From CALZJC01 sp041574955 (GTDB lineage: Bacteria; Acidobacteriota; Thermoanaerobaculia; Multivoradales; JAHEKO01), in contig JBFGNS010000002.1 of assembly GCA_041574955.1 (NCBI GenBank), forward strand, positions 1 to 64,000: a stretch of DNA of 64,000 bases, in the 5' to 3' direction. Made by a program: the position numbers and the translations under genes. Under the pieces are notes generated by a model that was given only the letters and a program-made list of their open reading frames with translations, was not told where the DNA came from and ran no database searches. Of the stretch, positions 26,757 through 35,323 are shown one piece after another (positions within the stretch are counted from its first letter, which is position 1; every line of letters starts with the position of its first letter).

Positions 26757-26785
26757 ATTTAACCTATCGGTTAACCATCTGTCAA
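26757..26785 (-). promoter_or_regulatory. Promoter of the ArsR-SRPBCC operon
   Basis: On the minus strand TTGACA (plus 26780-26785) is a perfect -35, followed by a 17-bp spacer and TTAAAT (plus 26757-26762) as -10. This is the best -35 in the window together with the one at 39601. The operator palindrome occupies the spacer and -10. Confidence 0.75.
26759..26774. promoter_or_regulatory. ArsR operator: inverted repeat TTAACC-TATC-GGTTAA
   Basis: A perfect 6-bp inverted repeat with a 4-bp spacer lies between the -35 and the -10 and overlaps the latter. Dimeric ArsR-type repressors bind such AT-rich palindromes. Binding here would block RNA polymerase, so autorepression is expected. Confidence 0.7.
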
Positions 26786-26912
26786 GCCCACCGTCCGCCG
26801 CTGCAGCCGGCCCGCCGTCACGCCCACCACCCCGGCGGGTGGCGGCACCGCCCGCAATCCGTCGGTAGCCTCGCGGTAGGGCCTGCACCCCCCGAGCGAC
26901 ACGGATATCGGC

Positions 26913-28214
26913 ATGCATCGCAAGACGCCGCAGGCAGTAAGCCGTGCGGCGACGACCGCCGCCCTCGCGCTCGCACTCCTCACCGCCGCCACCGGACTGC
27001 CCGCCGACGCCGGCGCGCGGCTCGACGAGCGGGGCGTGGTCGCGCTGCTCGAAGTCATGGACGCCGTCGCGCGGCTCCACCCCGGCTTCGAGACGGCCAC
27101 GGCGGCGGCCACCAGCGAGGCCGAGCTCGAGGCGTTGCGCGCCGCCGGCCGCGAGCGGAACCGGGCGAGCGCCGAGCTCGCAGCGGCGGTAGAGCGGATG
27201 CTGTCCACCGAGACCTACCGCGTCTACTTCCGCCGCTTCTCGAACCTCACCCCCGAGCTGCTGCGCGACCTGGTCCTCGATCTGCCCCACCGCTGCCGCC
27301 CGGCACCGGGCGACGTCGGGCGGATGCTGTGCGAGCTGGTGCGGCGGCGCGGCGAAGTGCGCGCCCGGCTCGAGCGGTTTCTGGACCAGATCGACCTGGC
27401 ACGGGTGCACGGCACCGCCCTCCACTGGCTGCCCGGGGAAGGGCATCCGGTTCCCACCATGCACCTGATCTGGGACAGCAACGCCGGCTCGTTCGCCGCC
27501 GAGGGCATGCCGTTCTTCAACCTGTACACCTCGGGCATCCTGGGCGAGCTCGCGGGCGGCGAGGCGTCGATCCGCGACGCCGAGCTGGTGATGGCCCACG
27601 AGCTGCACCACACGCTGGCCGAGCCCTTCCTCGCTGCGGGCGACGACCAGGGTCTGCCCTGGGATCGACGCTGGATCGGTCGGCTGACCCGCGGCATGGT
27701 CGGCGAGGGCGCCGCCAACCACTGCAACCCGCCCGCCGGCTTCAAGCGCCAACTGTACGAGGACCCGGAGGTCGTGGCGACGCTCGTGGCCCGCCTGGAG
27801 GAGCTCCTGGGCCGCCTGCGCGACGGCTCGCTCGATGAGCCCGAGATGCGCCGGTGGATGCGCGACAGCTACTTCGCCGCCGCCGAGTCGCTGCTGCGCC
27901 GCCACCTCGAGCGGCGGTTCGCCGGCGACGAGCTGGAGGCGATGATGCGCCGCCACATGCCGTTGCGCCCCGACATCGAGCACGCCCTCGGCTGGTGGAT
28001 GGTGTCGCGCATCTCCCTGTCCGGCGAGCGGCGGAGCGACCTGCTGGCGCTGCTCGAGGACCCGTCCAGCCTCTACCGCCGCTACAACCGGGCCGTGGCA
28101 GCGGCCTACCCGGAGCTCCGGCTGAGCGCGGCGGCCGTCACCTACCTCGAACGGCTGCTCGGCGCGGGGGCCACGGAACGCCCGCGCAACCCAGACGGCG
28201 GCACCGCGGGCTGA
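26913..28214 (+). CDS. DUF5700-type putative zinc peptidase, secreted
   Basis: The 433-residue protein has a signal peptide (residues 1-33, Ala/Leu-rich, ending ADAGA). HELHH at 229-233 is an HExxH zinc-peptidase motif in the context AELVMAHELHHTLAEPF, and a later EGAANH near residue 269 provides a likely third ligand region. The helical layout and the block MHLIWDSNAGSFAAEGMPFFNLY match the DUF5700 family of putative zinc-dependent peptidases. The substrate is unknown. It stands alone, divergent from the ArsR operon with 156 bp between. Confidence 0.82.
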   Translation: MHRKTPQAVSRAATTAALALALLTAATGLPADAGARLDERGVVALLEVMDAVARLHPGFETATAAATSEAELEALRAAGRERNRASAELAAAVERMLSTETYRVYFRRFSNLTPELLRDLVLDLPHRCRPAPGDVGRMLCELVRRRGEVRARLERFLDQIDLARVHGTALHWLPGEGHPVPTMHLIWDSNAGSFAAEGMPFFNLYTSGILGELAGGEASIRDAELVMAHELHHTLAEPFLAAGDDQGLPWDRRWIGRLTRGMVGEGAANHCNPPAGFKRQLYEDPEVVATLVARLEELLGRLRDGSLDEPEMRRWMRDSYFAAAESLLRRHLERRFAGDELEAMMRRHMPLRPDIEHALGWWMVSRISLSGERRSDLLALLEDPSSLYRRYNRAVAAAYPELRLSAAAVTYLERLLGAGATERPRNPDGGTAG

Positions 28215-28255
28215 TCCGGCACCGGCGGCGGCGACGTCGAGCGGCGGCCTTCTGA

Positions 28256-28261
28256 TATAAC
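28256..28261 (+). promoter_or_regulatory. Candidate -10 (TATAAC) for the secreted fibre-like protein gene
   Basis: TATAAC stands out in GC-rich DNA 92 bases before the ATG at 28353. The -35 position reads GACGTC, a poor match. A very strong AGGAGGTG Shine-Dalgarno lies at 28341-28348. Confidence 0.45.
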
Positions 28262-28352
28262 CGGCGCAAGAGTTCCATCCAGCGGCGGGATGTGGCGGGG
28301 CGCCGGCGGCGCTGGCCTCACCGCGGCCGCCGCGGTGGGAAGGAGGTGCAGC

Positions 28353-29234
28353 ATGGGTCCGAACCTGATCAAGCAAACCGGACTGGCCACGGCGGTCGTG
28401 GCGGTGGTGCTGACGGCGGGCGCCGCAGCGCAGACGGAGGGACCGCTGGCGGCGGTGCGCTACGGCGAGGACGCGATCGCCTGGAAACCGGTGGTCGAGT
28501 ACAAGGGCCTGACGCTCACCCTCTCCGGACCGGTGTCGCTGGAGCGCAGCTTCCGGCCGGGCGACCGGGTCGAGCTGAGCCTCAAAACCGAGCAGGGGCC
28601 TCTACCCGACGGCAGCTACTCGTGGGAGCTCAGGGGCCAGCCGGCGGTGGACCCGGCGCTGCAGAGGAAGATGACCGAAGCTCGCGCTGCCGGTGATCAG
28701 AAGATGATGGACGGCCTGTACCGCGAGGGCTATCCCAGCGCCCTGCCGTCCCAGACCGGCGCCTTCACCGTGGCCAAGGGCAGGATCGTCAACGCCGGCG
28801 TCGAGGAGGCGGTTCCGCGCGCCGCACCGCGGGGGACGGTGTTCGAGGGAGATCTGGAGATCGGCGGCAACCTCAAGGTCGCCGGCACCAAGAGCTTCGT
28901 GGCGCTCGATCCGGACGGCAACCGCCGCCTGGTCTACGCCGCCCTCGAAGGCCCGGAGGCCGGCACCTACTACCGCGGCAGCGCCCGCACCGTCGACGGC
29001 GAGGCGGTCATCGAGCTGCCCGACCACTTCGCCGCCGCCAGCGAGCCGGACGGCCTGACCGTGCAGCTCACCCCCCTGGGCGGCTGGGCGCGGCTGTTCG
29101 TGGCCGAGAAGAGCACACGGCGGCTGGTGGTGCGCGACGCCGCGGGCGGTGACGGGGTGGCCTTCGACTTCCTCGTCCAGGGCGTCCGGCGGGGCTACTC
29201 GGACTACCGGCCGGAGGAGCCGCTGCCCGAGTAG
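28353..29234 (+). CDS. Secreted hypothetical protein with fibre-like C-terminal domain
   Basis: The 293-residue protein has a signal peptide (residues 8-26, ending GAAAQ). Residues about 35-110 form a beta-rich region (VEYKGLTLTLSGPVSLERSF). From about residue 165, FEGDLEIGGNLKVAGTKSF followed by VYAALEGPEAGTYYRGSART, GEAVIELPDHFAA and TVQLTPLGGWARLFV matches a domain I know from repeat-rich surface and tail-fibre-like proteins of many bacteria, usually next to intramolecular-chaperone domains. No chaperone domain is present here. The ATG at 28353 was chosen for its ideal AGGAGGTG site. Confidence 0.75.
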   Translation: MGPNLIKQTGLATAVVAVVLTAGAAAQTEGPLAAVRYGEDAIAWKPVVEYKGLTLTLSGPVSLERSFRPGDRVELSLKTEQGPLPDGSYSWELRGQPAVDPALQRKMTEARAAGDQKMMDGLYREGYPSALPSQTGAFTVAKGRIVNAGVEEAVPRAAPRGTVFEGDLEIGGNLKVAGTKSFVALDPDGNRRLVYAALEGPEAGTYYRGSARTVDGEAVIELPDHFAAASEPDGLTVQLTPLGGWARLFVAEKSTRRLVVRDAAGGDGVAFDFLVQGVRRGYSDYRPEEPLPE

Positions 29235-29281
29235 CAGACCGTCCACCCACCGCCGCTGCCGTGCCCCTCGAGGGCGCCCGG

Positions 29282-30070
29282 CTACTCCGGCGGCTGCTCG
29301 GCGCGGCGCCGCCGCAGCTCCTCGAGCTTCTGGCCGATCTGCGGGTTGCCGGGGTTGGCCGCCTCGAGCTGCTCCAGGGCGGCGATCGCCGCCGCCAGCT
29401 CGCCGCGGCGCTCCTCGACGGCGGCGAGCGTCATCAGCGCCCAACTCGAGCCCGGGTTGAGCTCGAGCTCGAGGCCCAGCAGTTCGGCGGCCGCGTCGAG
29501 CCGGTCGGATCTCGCCAGCCGCTCGGCAGCCCGCATCAAGGTGCTCTCGCCGAAATCGTACGCCTGACCCTCCAGGTGCTCCTCGCGCAGCTCACGGTAG
29601 CGCGCTACCGCCGCCTCACCGCCCTCCTCGGATGCCACCCGCACCAGGATGTCGGCCAGCTGCTCCGGGCGCGCCGCGCCGCGATGGCAGGTGACGCACT
29701 CGACCCGCAGGCGGCCAGCCGGCTCGACGTCCAGCCCGGCCAGGAGCTCGCCGTTGATGCGCTCGACCATGCTCAGCATGATCCGCGCCTTGCGCTTGGT
29801 CTCCTTCTGGTCGGAGGCGAAGTCGAAGGTCGCGATCGGCTGCCCCTCCTCGCCGACGTGGCAGTACTGGCACCGTACCCCGAGCGCGAAGGCGAAGTCG
29901 CGCATGGTGCCGATCAGCTCGCCCACCTCGGTGTCGGCGGCGAAGTGCTGCAGGTTCTTGATCTCCGGCGGCCACTGCTGCGCCGTGGCTGCCGGTACGG
30001 CGAGCGCCGTCGCCAGCGCCGCCGCCGGCAGCGTGTGGAGCCAAGAATGGCCTCTAGCGGGTCGTCTCAT
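29282..30070 (-). CDS. Dihaem cytochrome c of the photosynthetic-reaction-centre subunit family with TPR-like tail
   Basis: The 262-residue exported protein has a signal peptide (to about residue 30). CQYCH at 67-71 and CVTCH at 125-129 are the two haem sites, in the contexts LIGTMRDFAFALGVRCQYCHVGEEG and VECVTCHRGAARP. This block is the short acidobacterial version of the reaction-centre cytochrome subunit, which occurs in non-phototrophs. Residues 170-255 are helical repeats of the TPR kind (AAELLGLELELNPGSSWALM). AGGAGG precedes the ATG at 30070. Its role is probably periplasmic electron transfer. Confidence 0.85.
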   Translation of the reverse strand: MRRPARGHSWLHTLPAAALATALAVPAATAQQWPPEIKNLQHFAADTEVGELIGTMRDFAFALGVRCQYCHVGEEGQPIATFDFASDQKETKRKARIMLSMVERINGELLAGLDVEPAGRLRVECVTCHRGAARPEQLADILVRVASEEGGEAAVARYRELREEHLEGQAYDFGESTLMRAAERLARSDRLDAAAELLGLELELNPGSSWALMTLAAVEERRGELAAAIAALEQLEAANPGNPQIGQKLEELRRRRAEQPPE

Positions 30071-30229
30071 GCGCGCTTCCCTCCTGGGCGGGTCGACACC
30101 CCCTCTACGCAACCGCTCGCTCGGGGTTTCCTGTCCGGCCGGACTCCGGCCGGCGGCGGGCGCCGCCCGACACCGCTCCTGGCACCGGGCCGGCGGCAAC
30201 CGACAGGGGCGAGGCCGCCCGACAAGCGG

Positions 30230-31996
30230 TCAGAAGCTCCAGAAACGCGGGATGAAGATCACCGACAGCATCCAGAACAGGAGGCTGAGCGGGACGCCGG
30301 TTCTCAGGAAGTCGGTGTACTTGTAGCCGCCCGGGTTGTAGATCATGGTGTTGGTCTGGTACCCCACCGGCGTCGAGAAGCCGGTCGAGGCGGCGAAGGT
30401 GATTGCCATCAAGAACGGCCGCGGATCGACGCCGATCTGCTCGGCGGTCGAGATGGCGATCGGTGCCAGCAGCACCGCCGCGGCGTTGTTGCTCATGGTG
30501 TCGGTCATCACCGAGGTCATCAGGTAGACCACCGCCAGCACCGCCACCGGGCCCATGTCGCCGACCATCCCCACTGCCCGCCCGGCGATCAGACCGGCGG
30601 CACCGCTCTTCTGCATCGCGATGCCGAGCGGCAGGATGCCGGCGAGCAGGAAGATCACCTGCCAGTTGATGGCGTGATACGCCTCCTCGAGCCGCAGGCA
30701 GCGGGTCAGCACCATCGCCAGGCAGCCGAGCAGCGCGGTCACCAGGATCGGCAGCACGTTGAACGCCGCCAGCGCCACCACAGCCACCAGGATACCGAGC
30801 ACCAGCGGCGCCTTGTGCTTGAGCGCCATGCCGGGCACCTCGTCCAGCACGATGAAGTTCTCGTCGGCGCGCAGCGACCGGATCTGCGCCTCGTGGGCCT
30901 GGAGCAGCAGCGCATCGCCGAGCTTGAAGGTGACCGAGTTGAGCTTGTCCTGGATCGGCTCGCCGCGGCGCTGGATCGCCAGCACCAGGGCCTTGTACCG
31001 GTTGCGGAAGTCGAGCTCCTTCAAGGTGTTGCCGATGAGGTCGGAGCCCGGAGCCACCAGCGCCTGCACCAGCCTCAGATCCTCGGTCTGAAGCGTCTCG
31101 TCGCGCAGCTTGAAGGCGGCGTTGAGCTGCAGCTTCATCGAGTCCTGGAGCCGCATCAGCTCGCGAATCCTGCCCCGCACCAGCAGCACGTCGCCGCTGC
31201 GCACCGCCTGGCGCAACGGCGCCCACACCGCCTTGGTGACGTGCAGCAGCCGCAGCACCGTGACGTCGTGGTCCTCGCCCAGCCGGCTGTCCAGCACCGA
31301 CTTGCCGACCAGCGGCGAGTTGTCGCCCACCCGCAGCTCGGTGATGTACTCGCCCAGCTGGTAGGTGACGGCCAGCTCTTGCGCCTTGCGGTTGGGCAGC
31401 AGCCAGCGCCCGAACAGCAGGAAGAACAGCACTCCCGCGACGAACAGGATCAGCCCCATGCGGCTGAACTCGAACATCGAGAACGCTCCGTAGCCGGCCT
31501 GATCCGAGATCGAGCTCACCAGCAGGTTGGTCGAGGTGCCCACCAGCGTGCACACGCCGCCGAACTGTGAGGCGTAGGAGAGCGGGATGAGCAGCCGCGA
31601 GGCGGCGATCTTCCGCCGGTTGGCGACGATCATCACCAGCGGGATGAACACCGCCACCGCCGCCGTGTTGTTGACGAAGGCCGAGATGACGGTGATCGTC
31701 CCCATGATCACCACCAGCGCCAGGAAGTAGTTGCGCCCGAAACGCACCATCAGCCGGCCGACGGCGGCGGTGGCACCGGTCTTCTGCAGCCCGGCGCTCA
31801 GGATGAACATCGCCGCCACCGTGACGGTCGCCGGGTTGCTGAAGCCCGACAGGCCTTCCTGCGGCGTGATCAGCCCGAGCAGCAGCAGCACGCCGAGCAC
31901 CAGCAGGGCCACGAAGTCGATCGGGTACTTCTCGGAGACGAACAGGGCGACGGCGCCGACCAGGATGGTCAGCACCAGCAGCGCCTCGACCGTCAC
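30230..31996 (-). CDS. SLC13/DASS-type permease with two RCK_C (TrkA_C) domains
   Basis: The roughly 588-residue inner-membrane transporter has TM helices at both ends (VEALLVLTILVGAVALFVSE; SGLQKTG and SAFVNNTAAVAVFIP in the first half; TDTMSNNAAAVLLAPIAIS and STGFSTPVGYQTNTMIY in the second). Two soluble RCK_C-like domains sit between them (LRVGDNSPLVGKSVLDSRLG and QALVAPGSDLIGNTLKELDF), each with the beta-strand LLVRG- or LLLQAH-type core. The two SNT/NNTA and SNNA motifs are the ion/substrate loops of the SLC13 fold. Substrate is probably an anion such as sulfate or a dicarboxylate. GTG at 31996 overlaps the stop of a 24-codon upstream ORF; an alternative GTG lies at 32014. Confidence 0.88.
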   Translation of the reverse strand: MTVEALLVLTILVGAVALFVSEKYPIDFVALLVLGVLLLLGLITPQEGLSGFSNPATVTVAAMFILSAGLQKTGATAAVGRLMVRFGRNYFLALVVIMGTITVISAFVNNTAAVAVFIPLVMIVANRRKIAASRLLIPLSYASQFGGVCTLVGTSTNLLVSSISDQAGYGAFSMFEFSRMGLILFVAGVLFFLLFGRWLLPNRKAQELAVTYQLGEYITELRVGDNSPLVGKSVLDSRLGEDHDVTVLRLLHVTKAVWAPLRQAVRSGDVLLVRGRIRELMRLQDSMKLQLNAAFKLRDETLQTEDLRLVQALVAPGSDLIGNTLKELDFRNRYKALVLAIQRRGEPIQDKLNSVTFKLGDALLLQAHEAQIRSLRADENFIVLDEVPGMALKHKAPLVLGILVAVVALAAFNVLPILVTALLGCLAMVLTRCLRLEEAYHAINWQVIFLLAGILPLGIAMQKSGAAGLIAGRAVGMVGDMGPVAVLAVVYLMTSVMTDTMSNNAAAVLLAPIAISTAEQIGVDPRPFLMAITFAASTGFSTPVGYQTNTMIYNPGGYKYTDFLRTGVPLSLLFWMLSVIFIPRFWSF

Positions 31997-32067
31997 GGCC
32001 TGGCCCCACGGCACGGGCCGGCCGCGCGCCTGGTGGCACGGGGTGGGCCTTCAGGGTTCTCGAGCAT
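31993..32067 (-). CDS. Possible 24-codon leader ORF coupled to the permease gene
   Basis: An ATG at 32067 with GAGGGAG upstream opens 24 codons (MLENPEGPPRATRRAAGPCR at its start) that end in TGA at 31993-31995. That stop overlaps the permease GTG at 31994-31996 as GTGA, the coupling pattern used throughout this window. The peptide is Arg/Pro-rich, which suits a translated leader or a stalling peptide, but it may be chance in GC-rich DNA. Confidence 0.3.
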   Translation of the reverse strand: MLENPEGPPRATRRAAGPCRGARP

Positions 32068-32095
32068 CGCGGGCTCCCTCGTCGGTGGGGCGGCC

Positions 32096-32101
32096 ATTCT
32101 A
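32096..32101 (-). promoter_or_regulatory. Candidate -10 (TAGAAT) for the leader ORF and permease
   Basis: The minus strand reads TAGAAT (plus ATTCTA), five of six consensus bases, about 29 bases before the leader ATG. The -35 position is GC-rich and does not match. Confidence 0.45.
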
Positions 32102-32182
32102 GCCCGGCGCCGCTCGGCGGCGCGACCGCGGCGCCGACCCCGGCCGGCGGGCCGTGGAGCGGCCCCTTCGGCCGGCGCCCGC

Positions 32183-32210
32183 TTGCGGTCAACAAGAAAA
32201 GGTCTATACT
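32183..32210 (+). promoter_or_regulatory. Promoter of the radical SAM gene
   Basis: TTGCGG at 32183-32188 and TATACT at 32205-32210 are separated by 16 bp in a locally AT-rich stretch (AACAAGAAAA in the spacer). The transcript would have a leader of about 45 bases with GAGGAGGAG before the ATG at 32262. Confidence 0.65.
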
Positions 32211-32261
32211 TCTTGATTACCCGCGCGACAAGGCGCGTGCCGCCCGACCGAGGAGGAGACC

Positions 32262-33830
32262 ATGGGCAGAGTGGCACTGATCTCGCCGTACAACTACCCT
32301 TCGATGCCCGTCCGGCTGCTGCACGGGGTGCTGAAGGAGGCCGGCCACGAGCCGGTGTCGATCTTCTTCAAGCGTCACCGGCTGGACCGCATGGGCCCGC
32401 CGACCGATCGCGAGTACGAGCTGCTGAGCGAGACGATCGAGCAGATCGACCCCCTGTTCGTCGGCCTGTCGCTGCGCTCGACCTTCGCCTCGGTGGCCAA
32501 GCGCGTGGCGAGCCGGCTGCGCGACCAGGGCCGTATCGTGGTGTGGGGCGGCACCCACGCCACCGTCGCGCCGGAGGACTGCTTCGAGTTTGCCGACGCG
32601 GTGTGCTCCGGCGAGGGCGAGGGCGCGCTGCTGGACATCACCGGGCGGCTGGAAGCCGGCGAGCGCGATCTGCGGGGCATCCCCAACCTGTGGACGCCGC
32701 GCAACGGCAACGGCGAGTTTGTCCAGGAGCCGATGCGGCCGCTGATCGAGGACCTCGACTCGGTGGCGCGACCGTGGTGGCAGGACGAGGGCTGCTGCTA
32801 CATCGAGAACGACGAGGTCACGCACGCCCTGCCCGCCGGCTTCATGACCTCCTACGACCTGATGAGCTCGCGCGGCTGTCCCTACCGCTGTGAGTTCTGC
32901 TGCCACAGCGTGCTCGCCAAGCAGGTCTCGGGCCTCGGCAAGTACCTGCGCCGGCGCTCGCCCGAGTCGGTGGTGCAGGAACTCGAGTGGGCCAAGGAGC
33001 ACTTCCCGACGGTCAACCGCATCCGCTTCTGGGACGACGTCTTCCCGGCGGTCAACATGAGCTGGCTGGAGGAGTTCTCGCGGCTCTACCGCGAGCGGGT
33101 CGGGCTGCCGTTCTGGTGCTACACCTACCCCACCACCTCGCGCCCGGAGATCCTCGAGCTGCTCTACGACGCCGGGCTGCGCTACCTCGGGATGGGCATC
33201 CAGAGCGGCTCGGAGCGGGTGCGGACCGAGGTGTTCAACCGGCCAAGCAAGACCGGCACGATCATCGAGGCCGGGCAGAACTTCAGCCAGTTCGACATCC
33301 ACCCCGAGTACGACCTGATCTGCGACAACCCGTTCGAGAACGAGGCCGACTACCTGGAGACGCTGGAGGTGATGCTGGGCCTGCCGCGGCCGTTCAGCGT
33401 CTACCAGCACTCGCTGTCTTACTTCCCCAACTACCCGCTGACCCGCAAGGCGATCGAGGACGGCCACATCCAGCCCTCCGACGTCGAGCACCACACCGGC
33501 AAGGGCTACCTCCAGTGGCACGACGAGTTCTCGCGCAACCGGCGGCCGGAGCACATCTTCTGGGTGACCATCTTCTATCTCACCCAGTTCGCCGTGGTGC
33601 CGCGGCGGTTGATCCGGGCGCTGGCGCACAGCCGGTTCTTCCGCCGCCGCCCGGTGCTGCTCAACAGCCTGGTCAAGCCGTTCGGGCGCACCGCCGAGAA
33701 GCTGCGCTGGGCGCGGCTGTACGTCAAGGAGCGCGGTGCCCGGGTGACCCTGGGGCGGCTGCTGCGCAAGATGGCCCTCATGGTGCGCTCGGACCACGGT
33801 GGTGCGCGCGCCGTGTGGGGCGCGGACTGA
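32262..33830 (+). CDS. B12-binding radical SAM protein
   Basis: The 522-residue protein has an N-terminal cobalamin-binding-like Rossmann domain (VALISPYNYPSMPVRLL; GLSLRSTFASVAKRVASRLR; IVVWGGTHATVAPEDCFEFA) and a radical SAM core with the 4Fe-4S motif C206-x3-C210-x2-C213 (RGCPYRCEFCCHS). GMGIQSGSERVRTEVFNRP is the typical substrate/SAM region. This class (methyltransferases, BchE/HpnJ-like ring or lipid-tailoring enzymes) acts by SAM-derived radicals. The C-terminal 100 residues are basic and may contact membrane. It is monocistronic with its own promoter, so no pathway can be inferred from neighbours. Confidence 0.9.
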   Translation: MGRVALISPYNYPSMPVRLLHGVLKEAGHEPVSIFFKRHRLDRMGPPTDREYELLSETIEQIDPLFVGLSLRSTFASVAKRVASRLRDQGRIVVWGGTHATVAPEDCFEFADAVCSGEGEGALLDITGRLEAGERDLRGIPNLWTPRNGNGEFVQEPMRPLIEDLDSVARPWWQDEGCCYIENDEVTHALPAGFMTSYDLMSSRGCPYRCEFCCHSVLAKQVSGLGKYLRRRSPESVVQELEWAKEHFPTVNRIRFWDDVFPAVNMSWLEEFSRLYRERVGLPFWCYTYPTTSRPEILELLYDAGLRYLGMGIQSGSERVRTEVFNRPSKTGTIIEAGQNFSQFDIHPEYDLICDNPFENEADYLETLEVMLGLPRPFSVYQHSLSYFPNYPLTRKAIEDGHIQPSDVEHHTGKGYLQWHDEFSRNRRPEHIFWVTIFYLTQFAVVPRRLIRALAHSRFFRRRPVLLNSLVKPFGRTAEKLRWARLYVKERGARVTLGRLLRKMALMVRSDHGGARAVWGAD

Positions 33831-33894
33831 GCGGCACAGCCGCCCGCGACCGGTGGCAGGGGCCGCCCCGCCGGCCGGCACGGGCCGCGCCCGA

Positions 33895-35136
33895 TCAGCC
33901 GACCGCGCTCGCCCGCGCCGCGGCCGGCCGGGCTTCGGTGCCCGGCTCGGCTCTCACCGACAAGCCGGCCGCCACCGAGTAGAACAGCTCGGTCCAGTCG
34001 CGATCGCCCCACTCGCCGCGACCCGGTCCGGTGCGCACGAACACCGTCCGGTGCCGCGGCGAGACGTAGACGAACTGCCCGTAGCGGCCTATCGCGCAGT
34101 AGTCGGAGCGGCCGTCGCGGCGGGGCACGATCCACCAGCCGCCACGATAGCCCCAGCTGCGACCGTCCCAGCGGTCGAGCTCCGCCGGCTCGTCCAGCTC
34201 GGTGGTGCGCTCGATCCAGGCCTCCGGCAGCAGGCGGCGGCCGGCCGCCATCCCGCCGTCCAGGTAGAGCTGCCCGAAGCGGGCCAGATCGCGGGCGCGG
34301 GCGTGAAAGCCGCTCTCCATGCGCTCGAAGCCGCGGTCGTCGACCGTCCAGCCGGCGGCTGCCTCGGCGCCCAGCGGCCGCCACAGCTCGCGCTCGAGAT
34401 AGCCGGCTACGTCGAGGCCGGTCGCCCGGCGCAGGACGAGGCCGAGCAGCGGCGGGTTGAAGTTGTTGTACTGGAAGCCGCCGGGCGGCGAGGCGACCAC
34501 CGTCCGTTCGAGCAGCACCGATTCGAGGTCTGGGTGGTAGTAGATCAGCGGGTTGTCGGCGGTGAAGAACGGAAACTCCACCTCTGACGAGTAGCGGATG
34601 CCCGAGACCATGTCGAGCAGCTGGGCGACGGTGATGCGGTCGAAACGCTGGTCGCGGCGGGCGAGCTCGGGCAGGTAGCGTGTGACCGGCGCGCTGGCCT
34701 CCACCAGGCCGTCCCGTACCGCCACCCCCACCAGGGCGGAGGTCACCGATTTCGAGATCGAGAAGCTGTTCTGGAGGCTGGAGCGGTCGTAACCGCGCAG
34801 ATAGCGTTCCGCCACCAGCCGGCCGCGATGGACGACCAGCAGGGCGGTGGTCTCGGTCTCGTCGAGCCAGCGATCGAAGCTCTCGATGTCCGGATGCTCC
34901 TCGAACAGCGCCGGCAGGCCGGGATCGAGAGCTTCGCTCAGCCGACTGGGCGCCTCGGGGGCCGCGACCAGCCGGGCCGGGAACCGGTGGATGTCCTCGA
35001 AGTCGGCGTCCCGGTAGGCCATCACCCGGTAGACGTAGGGCAGCGGATAGCGCAGGTGGAGCGCAAGCAGGGCGAGCGCCAGGGCGGCCAGCCCGGCGGC
35101 GGCTACGAGGCGGAATCTGGAGCGGCTTGCCGGCAT
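33895..35136 (-). CDS. Serine hydrolase of the beta-lactamase / class C fold, membrane-anchored
   Basis: The 413-residue protein has an N-terminal anchor (residues 8-27), then the beta-lactamase-like fold. The SxxK motif is in NSFSISKSVTS and the second Tyr-Asn motif in FQYNNFNPPLLG; the strand YCAIGRYGQFVYVSP replaces KTG. Such proteins are esterases, DD-peptidases or amide hydrolases, not necessarily antibiotic resistance. ATG at 35136 was preferred over the longer frame because the anchor follows it. It has a tandem homologue upstream, 187 bp away. Confidence 0.87.
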   Translation of the reverse strand: MPASRSRFRLVAAAGLAALALALLALHLRYPLPYVYRVMAYRDADFEDIHRFPARLVAAPEAPSRLSEALDPGLPALFEEHPDIESFDRWLDETETTALLVVHRGRLVAERYLRGYDRSSLQNSFSISKSVTSALVGVAVRDGLVEASAPVTRYLPELARRDQRFDRITVAQLLDMVSGIRYSSEVEFPFFTADNPLIYYHPDLESVLLERTVVASPPGGFQYNNFNPPLLGLVLRRATGLDVAGYLERELWRPLGAEAAAGWTVDDRGFERMESGFHARARDLARFGQLYLDGGMAAGRRLLPEAWIERTTELDEPAELDRWDGRSWGYRGGWWIVPRRDGRSDYCAIGRYGQFVYVSPRHRTVFVRTGPGRGEWGDRDWTELFYSVAAGLSVRAEPGTEARPAAARASAVG

Positions 35137-35323
35137 CGGACCGTACTGTTTCGACCGCCCGGCGGCGCAAACGGTTGCAGGCTCCGGCCGCCGCCACCCC
35201 CGCGGCGGGCGCGGCGCCAAGAGCGCCGCCAACGCCACGTGGTCGGCATCTACGGCAGGGGCCCCCCCGCACCCCGCTCCCGGAGGCCGGTCGTCATAGG
35301 GTGGCCCGGCGCGCTCAGCACAC

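Noticed and set aside
28353..29234. Prophage or tail-fibre gene
   Set aside because: The C-terminal block resembles fibre proteins, but there is a signal peptide and no phage gene nearby.
29282..30070. Evidence for phototrophy
   Set aside because: The cytochrome belongs to the reaction-centre subunit family, but short forms are common in non-phototrophs and no pigment or reaction-centre genes are present.
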